Source: a virus
Strand: one strand, 5' to 3'
IMG/VR virus record: IMGVR_UViG_3300048832_000028
Coordinates: 1-44,639 of that record
DNA length: 44,639 bases
Of the stretch, positions 6,173 through 14,735 are shown piece after piece. The notes beneath the pieces were generated by a model. The model did no database searches, was not told the DNA's origin, and saw only the letters and a list, made by a program, of their open reading frames with translations. The translations under genes were made by a program, and so were the position numbers. Position 1 is the stretch's first letter, and every line of letters begins with the position of its first letter.

Positions 6173-6834
6173 GATATGCGATTCTCACGACGATCAGCGT
6201 TCTGGTACTTGTCGGGGTTGTGCTCGTGGGCGGCGCTGGTGCTCTCGGTGAGAGTCCTCCTTCGCCTTCCCCAAGCCCGTCACTCAGTCCCTCTCCCGAT
6301 CCGACCGACGTCCCCTCCGACGCCAGGCTCCGCAGGTTCTGTCTCAACTCCCGTGCCCGCACGGTCAAGGTGTACAAGCGCTACGCCAGGGCCCGAGCAT
6401 GCTTTGGTAAACGGCCACTGGTACGAGTGGCGCCACGACCACTGGCTACCGCTTCGGCTCAGGTATGGCTCGACAAGCGCAGCCTGTGGATCAAGCAGCG
6501 GGGACAACTTGAACGACTGTTCAATCGACTGAGGTTCCAGATGACCCATCCCGGCGGCTCCTCAAGCGGCGTGCGCTGGATGCCGCTGGCGCGCTGGGTC
6601 GGCTGGCCGGAGTCCTCGCTCTCGACGCTGGCCTACGTGATCATGCGCGAATCGAGCGGCCGGCAGAACGCCCTGAATACCTCGTCGGCCTGCGCCGGGC
6701 TCCTCCAGATGCACCCCGGCTGGTACCACGGCCACTGGGGCTACCCATCCTTCAATCCCTTCGACCCGGAGCAGAACCTCAAGGCCGGGCTCTGGGTCTG
6801 GAAGCGTCAGGGCTGGCGCCCGTGGGCGCTGTGA
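6169..6834 (+). CDS. Secreted or membrane-anchored lytic transglycosylase (lysozyme-like)
   Basis: 221 aa from ATG 6169 (ATGA overlap; an upstream in-frame ATG at 6154 is possible). Residues 5-25 are a hydrophobic signal/anchor. A Ser/Pro linker (SPSPSPSLSPSPDP) follows. The catalytic domain is at about 140-221, with E161 in VIMRESSGRQNALN, then SSACAGLLQM and NPFDPEQNLKAGLWVW, typical of SLT/goose-type lysozyme folds. It would cut the glycan strands of peptidoglycan. A holin-like gene follows, so this is a lysis pair or an exolysin-type lysin. A second endolysin lies at 16105-16890. Confidence 0.82.
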   Translation: MRYAILTTISVLVLVGVVLVGGAGALGESPPSPSPSPSLSPSPDPTDVPSDARLRRFCLNSRARTVKVYKRYARARACFGKRPLVRVAPRPLATASAQVWLDKRSLWIKQRGQLERLFNRLRFQMTHPGGSSSGVRWMPLARWVGWPESSLSTLAYVIMRESSGRQNALNTSSACAGLLQMHPGWYHGHWGYPSFNPFDPEQNLKAGLWVWKRQGWRPWAL

Positions 6835-6862
6835 ACGACTACCGGATGAACGGAGGTGATAC

Positions 6863-7075
6863 ATGAACCCGGCAATCTCCATCGCGAAGACCCTTCTTCT
6901 CGTCTTCCTCTCCGCGACACTGGGGCAGCTGATGGTGTACGGCACCGGCATCTTCGACCTCTCCACCGGGGAGTGGAAGGGAGTCGCCGCCGCAGGCATC
7001 GCAGCCGTCATCGCCTTCGCGTACAACTTCCTCATCCCGCAGGACAAGCGGTATGGGGTGGGCAGCACCCCCTGA
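6863..7075 (+). CDS. Holin-like protein (two membrane helices)
   Basis: 70 aa with a strong ribosome binding site (CGGAGGTGATAC before ATG 6863). Two hydrophobic helices at about 8-28 (AKTLLLVFLSATLGQLMVYG) and 40-58 (GVAAAGIAAVIAFAYNFLI) are separated by an acidic loop, with a short basic tail. Size, topology and position after the lysozyme gene fit a class II holin, which permeabilises the membrane at lysis. Last gene of the plus-strand block, just before the terminator. Confidence 0.78.
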   Translation: MNPAISIAKTLLLVFLSATLGQLMVYGTGIFDLSTGEWKGVAAAGIAAVIAFAYNFLIPQDKRYGVGSTP

Positions 7076-7099
7076 GACGCACGTAGAGGGGGCAAAATG

Positions 7100-7143
7100 A
7101 AGCCCCGGTAGGTGTAGTGGACTCCTCACCCTACCGGGGCTTT
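7100..7143. terminator. Bidirectional rho-independent terminator between converging operons
   Basis: GCCCCGGTAGG (7102-7112) pairs with CCTACCGGGGC (7130-7140), an 11-bp stem extended by two A-T pairs. TTTT follows on the plus strand (7141-7144). On the minus strand the complement of AAAA (7094-7097) provides a short T-run a few bases beyond the stem. It separates the plus-strand genes ending at 7075 from the late operon ending at 7163, so it can end both transcripts. Confidence 0.9.
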
Positions 7144-7162
7144 TGACCCCCCTAGAATCGGT

Positions 7163-9919
7163 TTAGTCTTCGATGATGCTCACTTGCACGATGCCCTCGT
7201 AGCCGCCCCGCTTCGACCTGTTCGCCTGCGAGAACTGCACGCTGTCGATGGTTCCCGTGTACGAGCCCTTGAAGCGGTCGTAGAAGGTGGCCTGCTCGTC
7301 GGCAGAATCGAAGAGGAAACTGATCGCCTCCTCAGGGTCTTCGTTCCAGCGCCCGTCACCCGCTCCGCTCGTGCAGTCGAGCAGGTACTGGTGCTTCTCG
7401 TTCTTGACGAAGTCCCAGATGACGTTGACCGCCCGGACCACTGGAGAGACGGTGCCCGTGGTGTCCCGGGTGAGCATGATCCTGGGCTGTATCGAGTAGC
7501 CCTGCTGGTTGATGGGGAAGACGGTGTGGGTACCCGTCGTCGTGCCGATGGAGTTGCCCGTCGCGCCGTCGATGCTCCAGTCCATCGTCACCGTGGCCCC
7601 TGCCGGGATGGCGTCGTGCGTCACCTCTATGGCGCGGAAGTCCTTGAGCAGCGAGCCCGAGTGGAAGGAGGTCACAGACTGGGTGAGCGATCCCGACGCC
7701 GCCACTCCCGTCCCCGTCTTCGAGTAGCCGGTAGAGGGGTTGTACTTCAACGTCCCGGTGTTCCCGGCGATGGTCACATCGACGGCCAGCGAGAAGGTGT
7801 CGGCGGTCAGGTAGGTCGCCACCCGGTTGCCGTCGATGGACGGCGTCGAGTTCGAGCCCGAGATGTTGACCACCTGGGTGGACCCGGTGATCCCGTGGCC
7901 GGCCGCAGTCACGATGGTGGTCGCCCCCGCCTCGACACTGATGCTCGTGATGCTCTTGCTCACCGCATCGGAGGCATCGGCGTAGGGAGCCATGAGGTTG
8001 CCCTTGGTGTAGGCGATGGAGGGGCGGAAGAGAGCGTCAACGATCTCACCCGAGGCAGAAGCCCCGACAGAGTTGAGCAGGATGGAGTCGATGGCGACCG
8101 TGGTCGCATAGCCGGCGGCGTTCGTCGTGATCTCGTGCTTGATCTCGCCGGCGTCGGTGGTCGCCTTCGTCTTCGTCGTGGTGAGGGCGGTGCCGCCGTC
8201 AAGCTGGGCGGTGGCAGTGATCCCCTTCAGCGTCACCGTCACGGTGTGCGCTACGCCCTTGGTACCGGTTTTCCACATCGGAGCAGGAGACGACGTCAGG
8301 GCCCAGGCCGACCCGTCCCACTCATACAGCGCAAGGACGAACGAGGTGCTGTAGGGGCCGCAGTTCGCAGCGAACTTCATCTGTCGCGCGCCGTCACGGA
8401 TGTAGCCGACGTAGCCGGTTGACGAACCACCGCTCATGGCCGACCCGAAGACGATCTGCATCGTGGTGCCGGTGGTGTTGGAAAGTGCCTCCCCGCCTGT
8501 CGGTGAGCCGGTGGCGATGGTGGTGAGCGTGCCCGTAGCAGCCGCCGCCGTCGCTATTCCTCCTGCGTAACTCCAAGTCGTCGTCCCGGTGCCCGAGGTG
8601 GTGCGGGTGTAGCCGCTGGGGAACTGGTAGGAGGGCGCACCGCCGCCGTCGTCCGTGCCGTCCCACGAGTAGGACGAGCCGGCGTTCCACGAGGTGACGA
8701 GCTCCGATGCGCCGGTCCCGGGGAAGTCGAACTGGTGCGAGTAGCCGGTGTCGTCGATGTCCCACTTGTAGACGGCCCTGTTGGTGAGCACGAAGAGGTC
8801 CTTCGACCCGGAGGTCAACGCCCAGATACGGTTGTCGTTCTCAGCACTGGTCGGGTTGAGCGTGTTCTCTGGGTACTCGCCGATCTCGAACAGCGGAGCC
8901 GCGTGGCTGTCGGCGGCGATGTAGACGACGCCTTTCCCGACTCCCGAGGTCGCACTCTCGTAGTAGCCACCGACGTAGACGACGGAGAGGTAGCCGATGG
9001 CGCAGGTGGCGATGAACCCAGTCGGCATCTCCATGTACTGCTCGGTGTACATGGTCTTGGCGTTGGCATCGACGGTGATGCGGTAGACGAACGAGCGCGA
9101 TCCCTGGCTGACCACCCAGAAGACGGCGTTGCCGGCGTTCACGAGGGCCACGCTGCTCATCGTGCTGTTGATGAAGGACGGGGTCATCTGGCTGGAGGAG
9201 GTGGAGACGATCCCGGTGGTCGAGTCCACCATCGCCACCTTGGCGGCTGTCGCAGCGAACAGCATGCCGCCGGAGTAGGCGAGGTGACGGATGGCGCTGG
9301 TGGTCCCATCGGTCCCGAACTTGGCGAAGGTGCCAGGAGCCGCCGCCGAATTGACGTAGATGGAGTTGGCCGCTCCAGAGGGGATGCAGATGAAGACCTT
9401 GGTCCCGTCCGTGGCGTAGCCGGAGATGGAACCGGTCGAGGTGATGCCCGTGCAGGTCGTCCAGTTGGCGCCGTTGTCGGCGGTGTACTTGAGGACGCCG
9501 TTGGACTCCCCCATCCAGGTGTACCCAAGGGCCGTGAACACAGGCCCGATGACGTTGACCGCAGCGGTGTCACTGACGGAGCGCAGGAGGCGCAGTTCAC
9601 CCGGGCGGGAGATGTCCATGTTCTCCGACGCGAAGAACCTCGAGGCGTTGGCGTCCGATGTGTCGAGGGAGCGCTGGCCGGCCCCCAGGGTCCAGTCGAG
9701 GTGGGCGATGGCCTTGGCGTGCTCAGAGTCGCGGACGTCGTAGATGCCGCCTGCCTGCGTGGGGCTGGTCGAGGACGTCGGGAGCGGGACGTTCGGAGAC
9801 GTCTTCACATGGACGACCGGGTTCTCTGCCCTGCCCGTGGCGATCACGTAGCCGTGGGACACCCCATCTCGGTCGGTGATGAGCAGATCGTGTCCGCCGA
9901 TGTTCATGTCATGCTCCAC
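7163..9919 (-). CDS. Large tail protein, beta-propeller-like N-terminal half
   Basis: 918 aa, last gene of the late operon. Residues 1 to about 420 show repeated four-strand patterns (LKYTADNGANWTTC, LAYSGGMLFAATAAKVAMVD, NRIWALTSGSKDLFVLTN) as in phage tail-tip or stabilisation propellers. Around residue 670 a module (VTAAGHGITGSTQVVNISG) repeats in the next protein (354 aa). The C-terminal part is beta-rich (TVTMDWSIDGATGN). Likely a distal tail or spike-base protein contacting the host. Start may be 9919 or 9907 (MNIGGHDLL). No enzymatic motif seen. Confidence 0.72.
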   Translation of the reverse strand: MEHDMNIGGHDLLITDRDGVSHGYVIATGRAENPVVHVKTSPNVPLPTSSTSPTQAGGIYDVRDSEHAKAIAHLDWTLGAGQRSLDTSDANASRFFASENMDISRPGELRLLRSVSDTAAVNVIGPVFTALGYTWMGESNGVLKYTADNGANWTTCTGITSTGSISGYATDGTKVFICIPSGAANSIYVNSAAAPGTFAKFGTDGTTSAIRHLAYSGGMLFAATAAKVAMVDSTTGIVSTSSSQMTPSFINSTMSSVALVNAGNAVFWVVSQGSRSFVYRITVDANAKTMYTEQYMEMPTGFIATCAIGYLSVVYVGGYYESATSGVGKGVVYIAADSHAAPLFEIGEYPENTLNPTSAENDNRIWALTSGSKDLFVLTNRAVYKWDIDDTGYSHQFDFPGTGASELVTSWNAGSSYSWDGTDDGGGAPSYQFPSGYTRTTSGTGTTTWSYAGGIATAAAATGTLTTIATGSPTGGEALSNTTGTTMQIVFGSAMSGGSSTGYVGYIRDGARQMKFAANCGPYSTSFVLALYEWDGSAWALTSSPAPMWKTGTKGVAHTVTVTLKGITATAQLDGGTALTTTKTKATTDAGEIKHEITTNAAGYATTVAIDSILLNSVGASASGEIVDALFRPSIAYTKGNLMAPYADASDAVSKSITSISVEAGATTIVTAAGHGITGSTQVVNISGSNSTPSIDGNRVATYLTADTFSLAVDVTIAGNTGTLKYNPSTGYSKTGTGVAASGSLTQSVTSFHSGSLLKDFRAIEVTHDAIPAGATVTMDWSIDGATGNSIGTTTGTHTVFPINQQGYSIQPRIMLTRDTTGTVSPVVRAVNVIWDFVKNEKHQYLLDCTSGAGDGRWNEDPEEAISFLFDSADEQATFYDRFKGSYTGTIDSVQFSQANRSKRGGYEGIVQVSIIED

Positions 9920-10968
9920 GGGGGCATCCGCAGGGACGCCAGTTGGAACTGGAAGCGCATCAGGTAACTCTGCCCAGCGTAGTTCATCTGGCTGGGGAGC
10001 AGAGCCCCGGAGTTCTGCGTGGTCACGGCCATGTCGCTCCTGACGCGCGGTGCGAGCTTCTGCCCCAGCAGGTACCAGCAGGCGTAGGAGATGATGGCGT
10101 CCTTGGCCCTGGTCGGGAGACCACTCACGGTCTCGATGGAGTCGGTCGACGCCGTGAGGGTGGTCGGCCGGCAGATGCAGTGCGCACGGAGGAAGCCGGA
10201 GGAAGGGGCGGTGTAGAAGCGTGCCGTGATGGTGCCCTCGTCGTGGAAGACCTCGTACCGCTTCGCCCTGCGCAGCCGCTTCCAGGGGTCGGTGGCCGAG
10301 GCGCGCTGGTCGATGGCGGTGATGAACTGTGTCGACGGTGGCCGGGACGCGGTTCCGGTCGTGCCGGCGACGGTGACGTTGATCGGGATGGAGAAGGTGT
10401 TGGTGCTGATGGACGTGACTTCGTAGTCGCCGTCAGCAGAAGGAGTCGAATCGGAGCCGGAGATGGTGACGATGGTCCCGGAGGAGAAGCCGTGGGAGGC
10501 ACAAATGACGGTGGTCGGGTTGGCGACGGTGAAGGCGGTGATCGTCTTGCGGGCGTTGTCGGGGCCGATGGGCATGGCGTACTCGTAGGATGTCCCGTCA
10601 CTGGTGATCGTGTAGGCGGTGCTCACATAGAGAGCCGGGAAGAGGTTGTCGATGGCGGCGTTGATCGCCTGGGTGACCAGCCCGTCCGTCCAGAAGACGT
10701 AGTTGTAGATGAACAGCAGCACGGCGCCGTCAGCAGGAGCCCCGTTGAACGTGCAGACGCCGCTGTCGAAGTCCATCGTGAAGTCCGTCGTACCGACACC
10801 GTCTACGTAAACCGACCACTTCGCGTCGTCGATGATGGTGGTGCCGACAGGGGGGACGATGAACGCGGTCGTCTCCCCATCTCCCTCCGACTCCGATGAC
10901 CCACGCATGGCATGGTTCTCGAGCTCGTCATTGACCGCGTCTATGAGATTGGCAAGCGTTACCGACAT
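9904..10968 (-). CDS. Virion structural protein with HGxxxGxxVxISG module
   Basis: 354 aa, ATG 10968, with GGGGGTGATC upstream inside the previous gene. N-terminus MSVTLANLIDAVNDELENH resembles adaptor-like phage proteins, then a strand-rich region. At about residue 180 a module (VICASHGFSSGTIVTISGS) matches one in the 918-aa protein. The C-terminal third is more helical (TRAKDAIISYACWYLLGQ). Overlaps both neighbours. Probably a tail connector or tail-tip component working with the 918-aa protein; exact role uncertain. Confidence 0.65.
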   Translation of the reverse strand: MSVTLANLIDAVNDELENHAMRGSSESEGDGETTAFIVPPVGTTIIDDAKWSVYVDGVGTTDFTMDFDSGVCTFNGAPADGAVLLFIYNYVFWTDGLVTQAINAAIDNLFPALYVSTAYTITSDGTSYEYAMPIGPDNARKTITAFTVANPTTVICASHGFSSGTIVTISGSDSTPSADGDYEVTSISTNTFSIPINVTVAGTTGTASRPPSTQFITAIDQRASATDPWKRLRRAKRYEVFHDEGTITARFYTAPSSGFLRAHCICRPTTLTASTDSIETVSGLPTRAKDAIISYACWYLLGQKLAPRVRSDMAVTTQNSGALLPSQMNYAGQSYLMRFQFQLASLRMPPWSMT

Positions 10969-11765
10969 ACGATCACCCCCTTGTGTTTGGTGTTGTCAGG
11001 TCGCTTGTTCACAACGGTGATGCCCTTGCGCGTGGTGTTGTCGGGAAGTTTGTTCGCAACCCTGACCCGGAGCCGCTTCGTGCTTGCGCACGGCCCGGTG
11101 TCCCGGTAACTGATAGAGGCAGCATACGCCGTGCGCGAGACGAACTCCGCGATCGCCGTGACGGACCCGGGCAGCGGCGTCGGCTGGTAGAGCGTCGCTG
11201 TCCTGGAGACCAGCCCGGCCTCGGCGGCGGCGGATCCGGGCAGCGCCGCCGGCTGCGGCACCGTGGCCGTGCGGCTCGTGAAGGTCGCCTCGGCGACGAC
11301 GCCGGCGGGCACGGGCGTCGGCGAGAACACGGACGCCGTGCGGCTCGTCAGCTCGGCCTCGGCGGTGCGCGACCCCGGAATCGGGGTCGGCTGGTAGAGC
11401 TCCGGCGTGCGGCTGGCCAGCGTCGCGGTCGCGGTGACCGCGCCCGGCGCCGGCGTCGGCTCGTAGGCGATCGCCGTGCGGCTCGTGAAGGTCGCCTCGG
11501 CGTCGCCCGCGCCGCTGGGCTGGTAGACGGCGGCGCTGCGGCTCGTGAAGGTCGCCGAGGCCACCGCCGTCCCGGGGGACGGAGTCGGCTGGTAGACGGT
11601 CGCCGTGCGGCTCGTGAAGGTCGCAGCGGCGGTGACCGCTCCAGGGGCGGGGGTCGGGGCATACAGCTCCGGCGTGCGGCTCGTGAAGGTCGCGGCCGCG
11701 GACTGCGGCGGTGCCCCGCTCGCGGGCTTGTACCAGAACGGGAAGAGGTAGCCCTTCCACGCCAT
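10959..11765 (-). CDS. Tandem-repeat virion protein (ATFTSRTA...PTPxPG repeats)
   Basis: 268 aa. After a short aromatic N-terminus (MAWKGYLFPFWYKP), eight full and one partial units of about 20-24 residues follow. The consensus has TFTSRTA, then Y-x-P-T-P-x-P-G (residues about 24-215). The C-terminal end has two 15-residue repeats (NKLPDNTTRKGITVV and NKRPDNTKHKGVIVC). The regular Pro/Gly turns suggest an extended fibre or stalk. It sits between fibre-type genes in the late operon, so it is probably part of an adsorption apparatus. I recognise no family. Confidence 0.7.
   Translation of the reverse strand: MAWKGYLFPFWYKPASGAPPQSAAATFTSRTPELYAPTPAPGAVTAAATFTSRTATVYQPTPSPGTAVASATFTSRSAAVYQPSGAGDAEATFTSRTAIAYEPTPAPGAVTATATLASRTPELYQPTPIPGSRTAEAELTSRTASVFSPTPVPAGVVAEATFTSRTATVPQPAALPGSAAAEAGLVSRTATLYQPTPLPGSVTAIAEFVSRTAYAASISYRDTGPCASTKRLRVRVANKLPDNTTRKGITVVNKRPDNTKHKGVIVCR
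11050..11695 (-). repeat. In-frame tandem repeats of about 60-72 bp coding a Pro/Thr-rich stalk
   Basis: Eight full and one partial copies share GTGCGGCTCGTGAAGGTCGC-like DNA on the plus strand (TFTSRTA on the coding strand), spaced by 57-72 bp. One unit (near 11500-11550) is shorter and lacks the PTPxPG end. Copies are close at base level, which favours slippage and length change. Confidence 0.75.
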
Positions 11766-11766
11766 G

Positions 11767-12456
11767 TCAGCCGATCCCTATCCCGCGCGCTATCAGGAAC
11801 GAGCGGTCGAGCGTGGCGGCGGCAGCGGCGGGTTTCAGCGCACAGTGGATTGCGGCCCAGTCGTCGACCGCGCTGCACGTCGCGCCTGCGGTGCCGACGG
11901 CCCCGGCACTGAGGCCTGCGCGCCGGTAGCTCGCCAGCGCACGCTGGCCGTTCTCGACCTCATCGGTGTACGAGTTCGTCGGGTTGCTCATCGTCGCGCT
12001 GGATGAGTCTACGTAGATGGCCAGCAGCCCCATCGCCCCGGCGTTGGTGATGGTGATGTCCGGGGCCAGCGGGCTATTGCTTGAGGTTCCCGTGGCGGTC
12101 GTGGCGCCCGACGGGGCCACGTCCCAGATGTTCACCGTGTCGACGCCCCGGAACTGCCGCAGGACGATTGAGAACGACGGGGCCGCGCTCATCGTCCAGT
12201 TGTAGGTGGATGGTTCGGACGCCCCGGCCACCCGCTCCCAGACGTAGCCGTGCGAGGCGTCCGTCGGGATGACCACATCGTGAGAGCGGGTGAACGGGGT
12301 GGAGCCGTTGTTATCGGTCTGCGTGACGTTGTACACGTCGTTGTGGGTGAACGCGATGAGCACATCCCCCGATGCGATGGTCAGGCCGTGCGTCAGGGCG
12401 ATGTTCGACGTGCTGGTCCCGCCGGTGGATGCGGTCCCTATCTCCTCCAGCGCCAC
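11767..12456 (-). CDS. Virion protein, Ig-like/beta-sandwich
   Basis: 229 aa from GTG 12456 with AGGGGGC upstream. It is beta-rich, with alternating hydrophobic strands (STSNIALTHGLTIASGDVLIA, YVWERVAGASEPSTYNWTM). Length and strand pattern resemble the 238-aa protein at 14016-14732. Both contain a late Cys pair and a segment on tolerating 'YSGDN' or 'YVDSSS' turns. The pair flanks the beta-helix gene. Probably a fibre or baseplate decoration domain. Function unknown. Confidence 0.65.
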   Translation of the reverse strand: MALEEIGTASTGGTSTSNIALTHGLTIASGDVLIAFTHNDVYNVTQTDNNGSTPFTRSHDVVIPTDASHGYVWERVAGASEPSTYNWTMSAAPSFSIVLRQFRGVDTVNIWDVAPSGATTATGTSSNSPLAPDITITNAGAMGLLAIYVDSSSATMSNPTNSYTDEVENGQRALASYRRAGLSAGAVGTAGATCSAVDDWAAIHCALKPAAAAATLDRSFLIARGIGIG

Positions 12457-12466
12457 GGCCTGCCCC

Positions 12467-14002
12467 CTATGCGTGAATGAGCGTGTTGTTCGTGCCGTTG
12501 ATCACGGTCGTGCCGGTGTTCGTGCCCGAGTAGTAGAAGGTCGGGTTGCTCGTGTGCTCGGTCTGGAACGTGTTCCCGGTGATGGTGCAGTTCGTGGCGT
12601 TGCTGATGCGCACCATAGGTCCGGTTGCTGCGCTGGTGCGCAGTTCGTGGAACTCGTTGCCGGTGATGACGCAGTTCGCGACCCAGTACCCGCCACCGAG
12701 GACCATCAGCGTGTTAGTCCCGCCGTTCCCGTGGTAGGTGTTGCCGGTGAAGATGCCCGTACCCTGGAGGTCGATGGGCTGCTCGTTGCTGCGCGCCGTG
12801 ATCCCGGAGTGGGTGAAGTCGTCGGCGTGGAATCGGTTGTTCGTGATGACCCAGTTGTTCGTATCCACGCCGTGGAACGTCTGGATGGTCAGCAGTTGGT
12901 CGAACGCCGGGTAGATGTCGCAGTTGTTCACCGTGACGTAGTTCACGCCCTCGATGACGATAGCGTCCGCGAGACTGCCACTGCGGTCCGCGCCGCCGCC
13001 GTAGATGGTGCAGGTGTCGACGACGCAGTAGCCGTCGGTGTGCTTGCCCGCGTACTCGGCTCCGGGGATGTCGAGCGTGAACTTGTCCGCGGCCTCGAAC
13101 ACGCACTTGGTGAAGTCGATGTGGTGCCAGCCGGTCCGGGCGCCCGTGTGCCCGCTCGTCGGCTTCTGGTAGAGCTCGACGTTGCCTCTCGGTGCGCCGA
13201 TGTTACGGGCAATGTCCGTGCGTCCGTTGCTGACGCCGAAGTGACAGCCGGCGAAGGTGATGTACTCCATGTGCGAGCCACCCGTGCTGGAGCAGTTCTC
13301 CATGAAGCCCACGTTGTTCCCGGCGGTCGTGCCGTCGCCCAGACCACGCTCGACGTTGCAGTCTGTCAGCGTGATGTGGTCACAGGAGGCCAGCCTGTCG
13401 TCGCCGCCGAAGCGGATCGGGTAGCGCATCGAGGCCGTGCCGCCGCCCCTGAACTGGCAGCGGGTGAACGTGGTGCGCGCGGCCCCGTGCTGGTTGCGGC
13501 AGCCGTCCTTGCCGAAGTCGCCGAATCGCAGGTCGCTGAACGCGCTGTCGCTTCCGTACTGGACCGCGCCCTTTATCCAGGCGGTGGGAACCTGACAGCC
13601 CGCGACCGGGTACGGCAGCGCGGACACCGCTGGCCCCTGCATCCGTACCCGTGCCGGAATGACGAGGGTCGACGCGCAGTAGTACGTGCCGGCCGGGAAG
13701 TACACCGGAGCGGTCCCGGCGGCGGCGACCGCGGCGATGATCGCGGCGCGGTCGTCAGTGGTCCCGTCGCCCTTCGCTCCGTAGTCCCTGACGTTGAAGG
13801 ACGTGGCCGGCGGTGGCGGCGGCGGCGGCGGTTCGACCGGAGGAGGCGGCGGCGGCGGCTCGACCGGAGGCGGCGGCGGTGGTGGTTCGACGGGCGGCGG
13901 TGGAGGCGGCGGCGGTGGCGGCGCCGGGCACGTGTGCTTGTAGGTCAGGTTCCGCTTCCCGAGCAGCGCGCCGCAGGTTGGACAGATGATGTGGACGAGC
14001 AT
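12467..14002 (-). CDS. Right-handed beta-helix tail spike (pectate-lyase-like) with zinc ribbon and polyproline linker
   Basis: 511 aa; ATG 14002 is chosen because GAGAGGGA precedes it and the region upstream has none. Residues 1-30 hold ICPTCG and HTC, a zinc knuckle. Residues 31-66 are polyproline blocks separated by VE. At about 68, FNVRDYGAKGDGTTDDRAAI begins the beta-helix, as in pectate-lyase-3 spikes, followed by ladders such as NNVTVNNCDIYPAFDQL-type turns. Tail spikes of this kind bind or depolymerise surface polysaccharide. The polyproline rod likely spaces the spike from the virion. Catalytic residues cannot be named. Confidence 0.8.
   Translation of the reverse strand: MLVHIICPTCGALLGKRNLTYKHTCPAPPPPPPPPPPVEPPPPPPPVEPPPPPPPVEPPPPPPPPATSFNVRDYGAKGDGTTDDRAAIIAAVAAAGTAPVYFPAGTYYCASTLVIPARVRMQGPAVSALPYPVAGCQVPTAWIKGAVQYGSDSAFSDLRFGDFGKDGCRNQHGAARTTFTRCQFRGGGTASMRYPIRFGGDDRLASCDHITLTDCNVERGLGDGTTAGNNVGFMENCSSTGGSHMEYITFAGCHFGVSNGRTDIARNIGAPRGNVELYQKPTSGHTGARTGWHHIDFTKCVFEAADKFTLDIPGAEYAGKHTDGYCVVDTCTIYGGGADRSGSLADAIVIEGVNYVTVNNCDIYPAFDQLLTIQTFHGVDTNNWVITNNRFHADDFTHSGITARSNEQPIDLQGTGIFTGNTYHGNGGTNTLMVLGGGYWVANCVITGNEFHELRTSAATGPMVRISNATNCTITGNTFQTEHTSNPTFYYSGTNTGTTVINGTNNTLIHA
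13806..13921 (-). repeat. GGC/GGT-rich repeat coding the polyproline rod
   Basis: About 115 bp of proline codons (CCG, CCC, CCA and CCT on the coding strand) interrupted three times by CCGGTCGAA-type VEP breaks. The number of proline codons per block is uneven (10, 7, 7, 8), so length changes by slippage are likely. Confidence 0.7.
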
Positions 14003-14015
14003 GATTCCCTCTCTC

Positions 14016-14732
14016 TCAGAAGTAGCCGCCGCCGAGGAACATGGGACCGAGCGCGACCGCGAGCTCCTCGTCGGTGACGGCGATGATGACGTGGGCGCAG
14101 TCGTCCGAGGTCGTCTGTGAGCAGCCGCGTGAGCGCGAGCCGTAGGTCGGGGTCGTCTCGTAGGCAGAGCCGAAGCTGTACGCATAGGTGCCAGACAACT
14201 GACCGGCCGCGGTCATGCTGGTCGCCGCAGCGGGCGCAGGCGTGTTGTCGCCCGAGTAGGCAGCGGCAAGCACGATGCTGGTCTGGCCACTACCGAGGCC
14301 GTCGTTGATGGTCTGGGCGGCGATGGTGCCGTTCTCCTGCTGGAGTACAGGCGTGCCGACGATGCGCGTGTCGCGTGCGCCGCCGAGCAGGAACCCGACC
14401 GCGTACTGGACCGTCGTGTTGTTAGTGCGCGTGACGACGATGCCGCCGGTCGGCGCACCGGACGGGACGCTGGAGCCGAGGAACCAAGCCGTGACGCGGC
14501 CCGGTTCGGTCGCGGTGTCTGCCGCCGACGCGCCGTCGACCTTTGACAGCGAGACGCCGCCGTAGGTGACGGCGGTCGCGACCTCGGTCGCACTCACGCC
14601 CTGCATCGTGAAGACCACGATGCCCTTGGGTGCGTCCCCGGCCTGACCCAGCGCCCACGTATACGACCCCTGACTGACGCTGCCGGTGGTCCCGGGGTGG
14701 CTCTCGGTGGTGCGGAGGAGACTGATGGCCAC
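14016..14732 (-). CDS. Virion protein, beta-sandwich type
   Basis: 238 aa, ATG 14732, spaced 3 bases from the upstream gene's stop. It is beta-rich throughout: GSYTWALGQAG, GIVVFTMQGVSATEV, AVTYGGVSLSKVDGA, VVTRTNNTTVQYAVGFLLGG. A Cys pair near the end sits in GCSQTTSDDC. Its plan resembles the 229-aa protein downstream. Likely a tail fibre or baseplate head domain; family not recognised. Confidence 0.66.
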   Translation of the reverse strand: MAISLLRTTESHPGTTGSVSQGSYTWALGQAGDAPKGIVVFTMQGVSATEVATAVTYGGVSLSKVDGASAADTATEPGRVTAWFLGSSVPSGAPTGGIVVTRTNNTTVQYAVGFLLGGARDTRIVGTPVLQQENGTIAAQTINDGLGSGQTSIVLAAAYSGDNTPAPAAATSMTAAGQLSGTYAYSFGSAYETTPTYGSRSRGCSQTTSDDCAHVIIAVTDEELAVALGPMFLGGGYF

Positions 14733-14735
14733 GGG

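Noticed and set aside
8735-9967. Plus-strand frame opposite the beta-propeller-like gene, and similar ones at 12290-14077 and 28397-30184
   Set aside because: Gly/Val/Arg-rich composition of antisense frames, no binding site, and overlap with real minus-strand genes.
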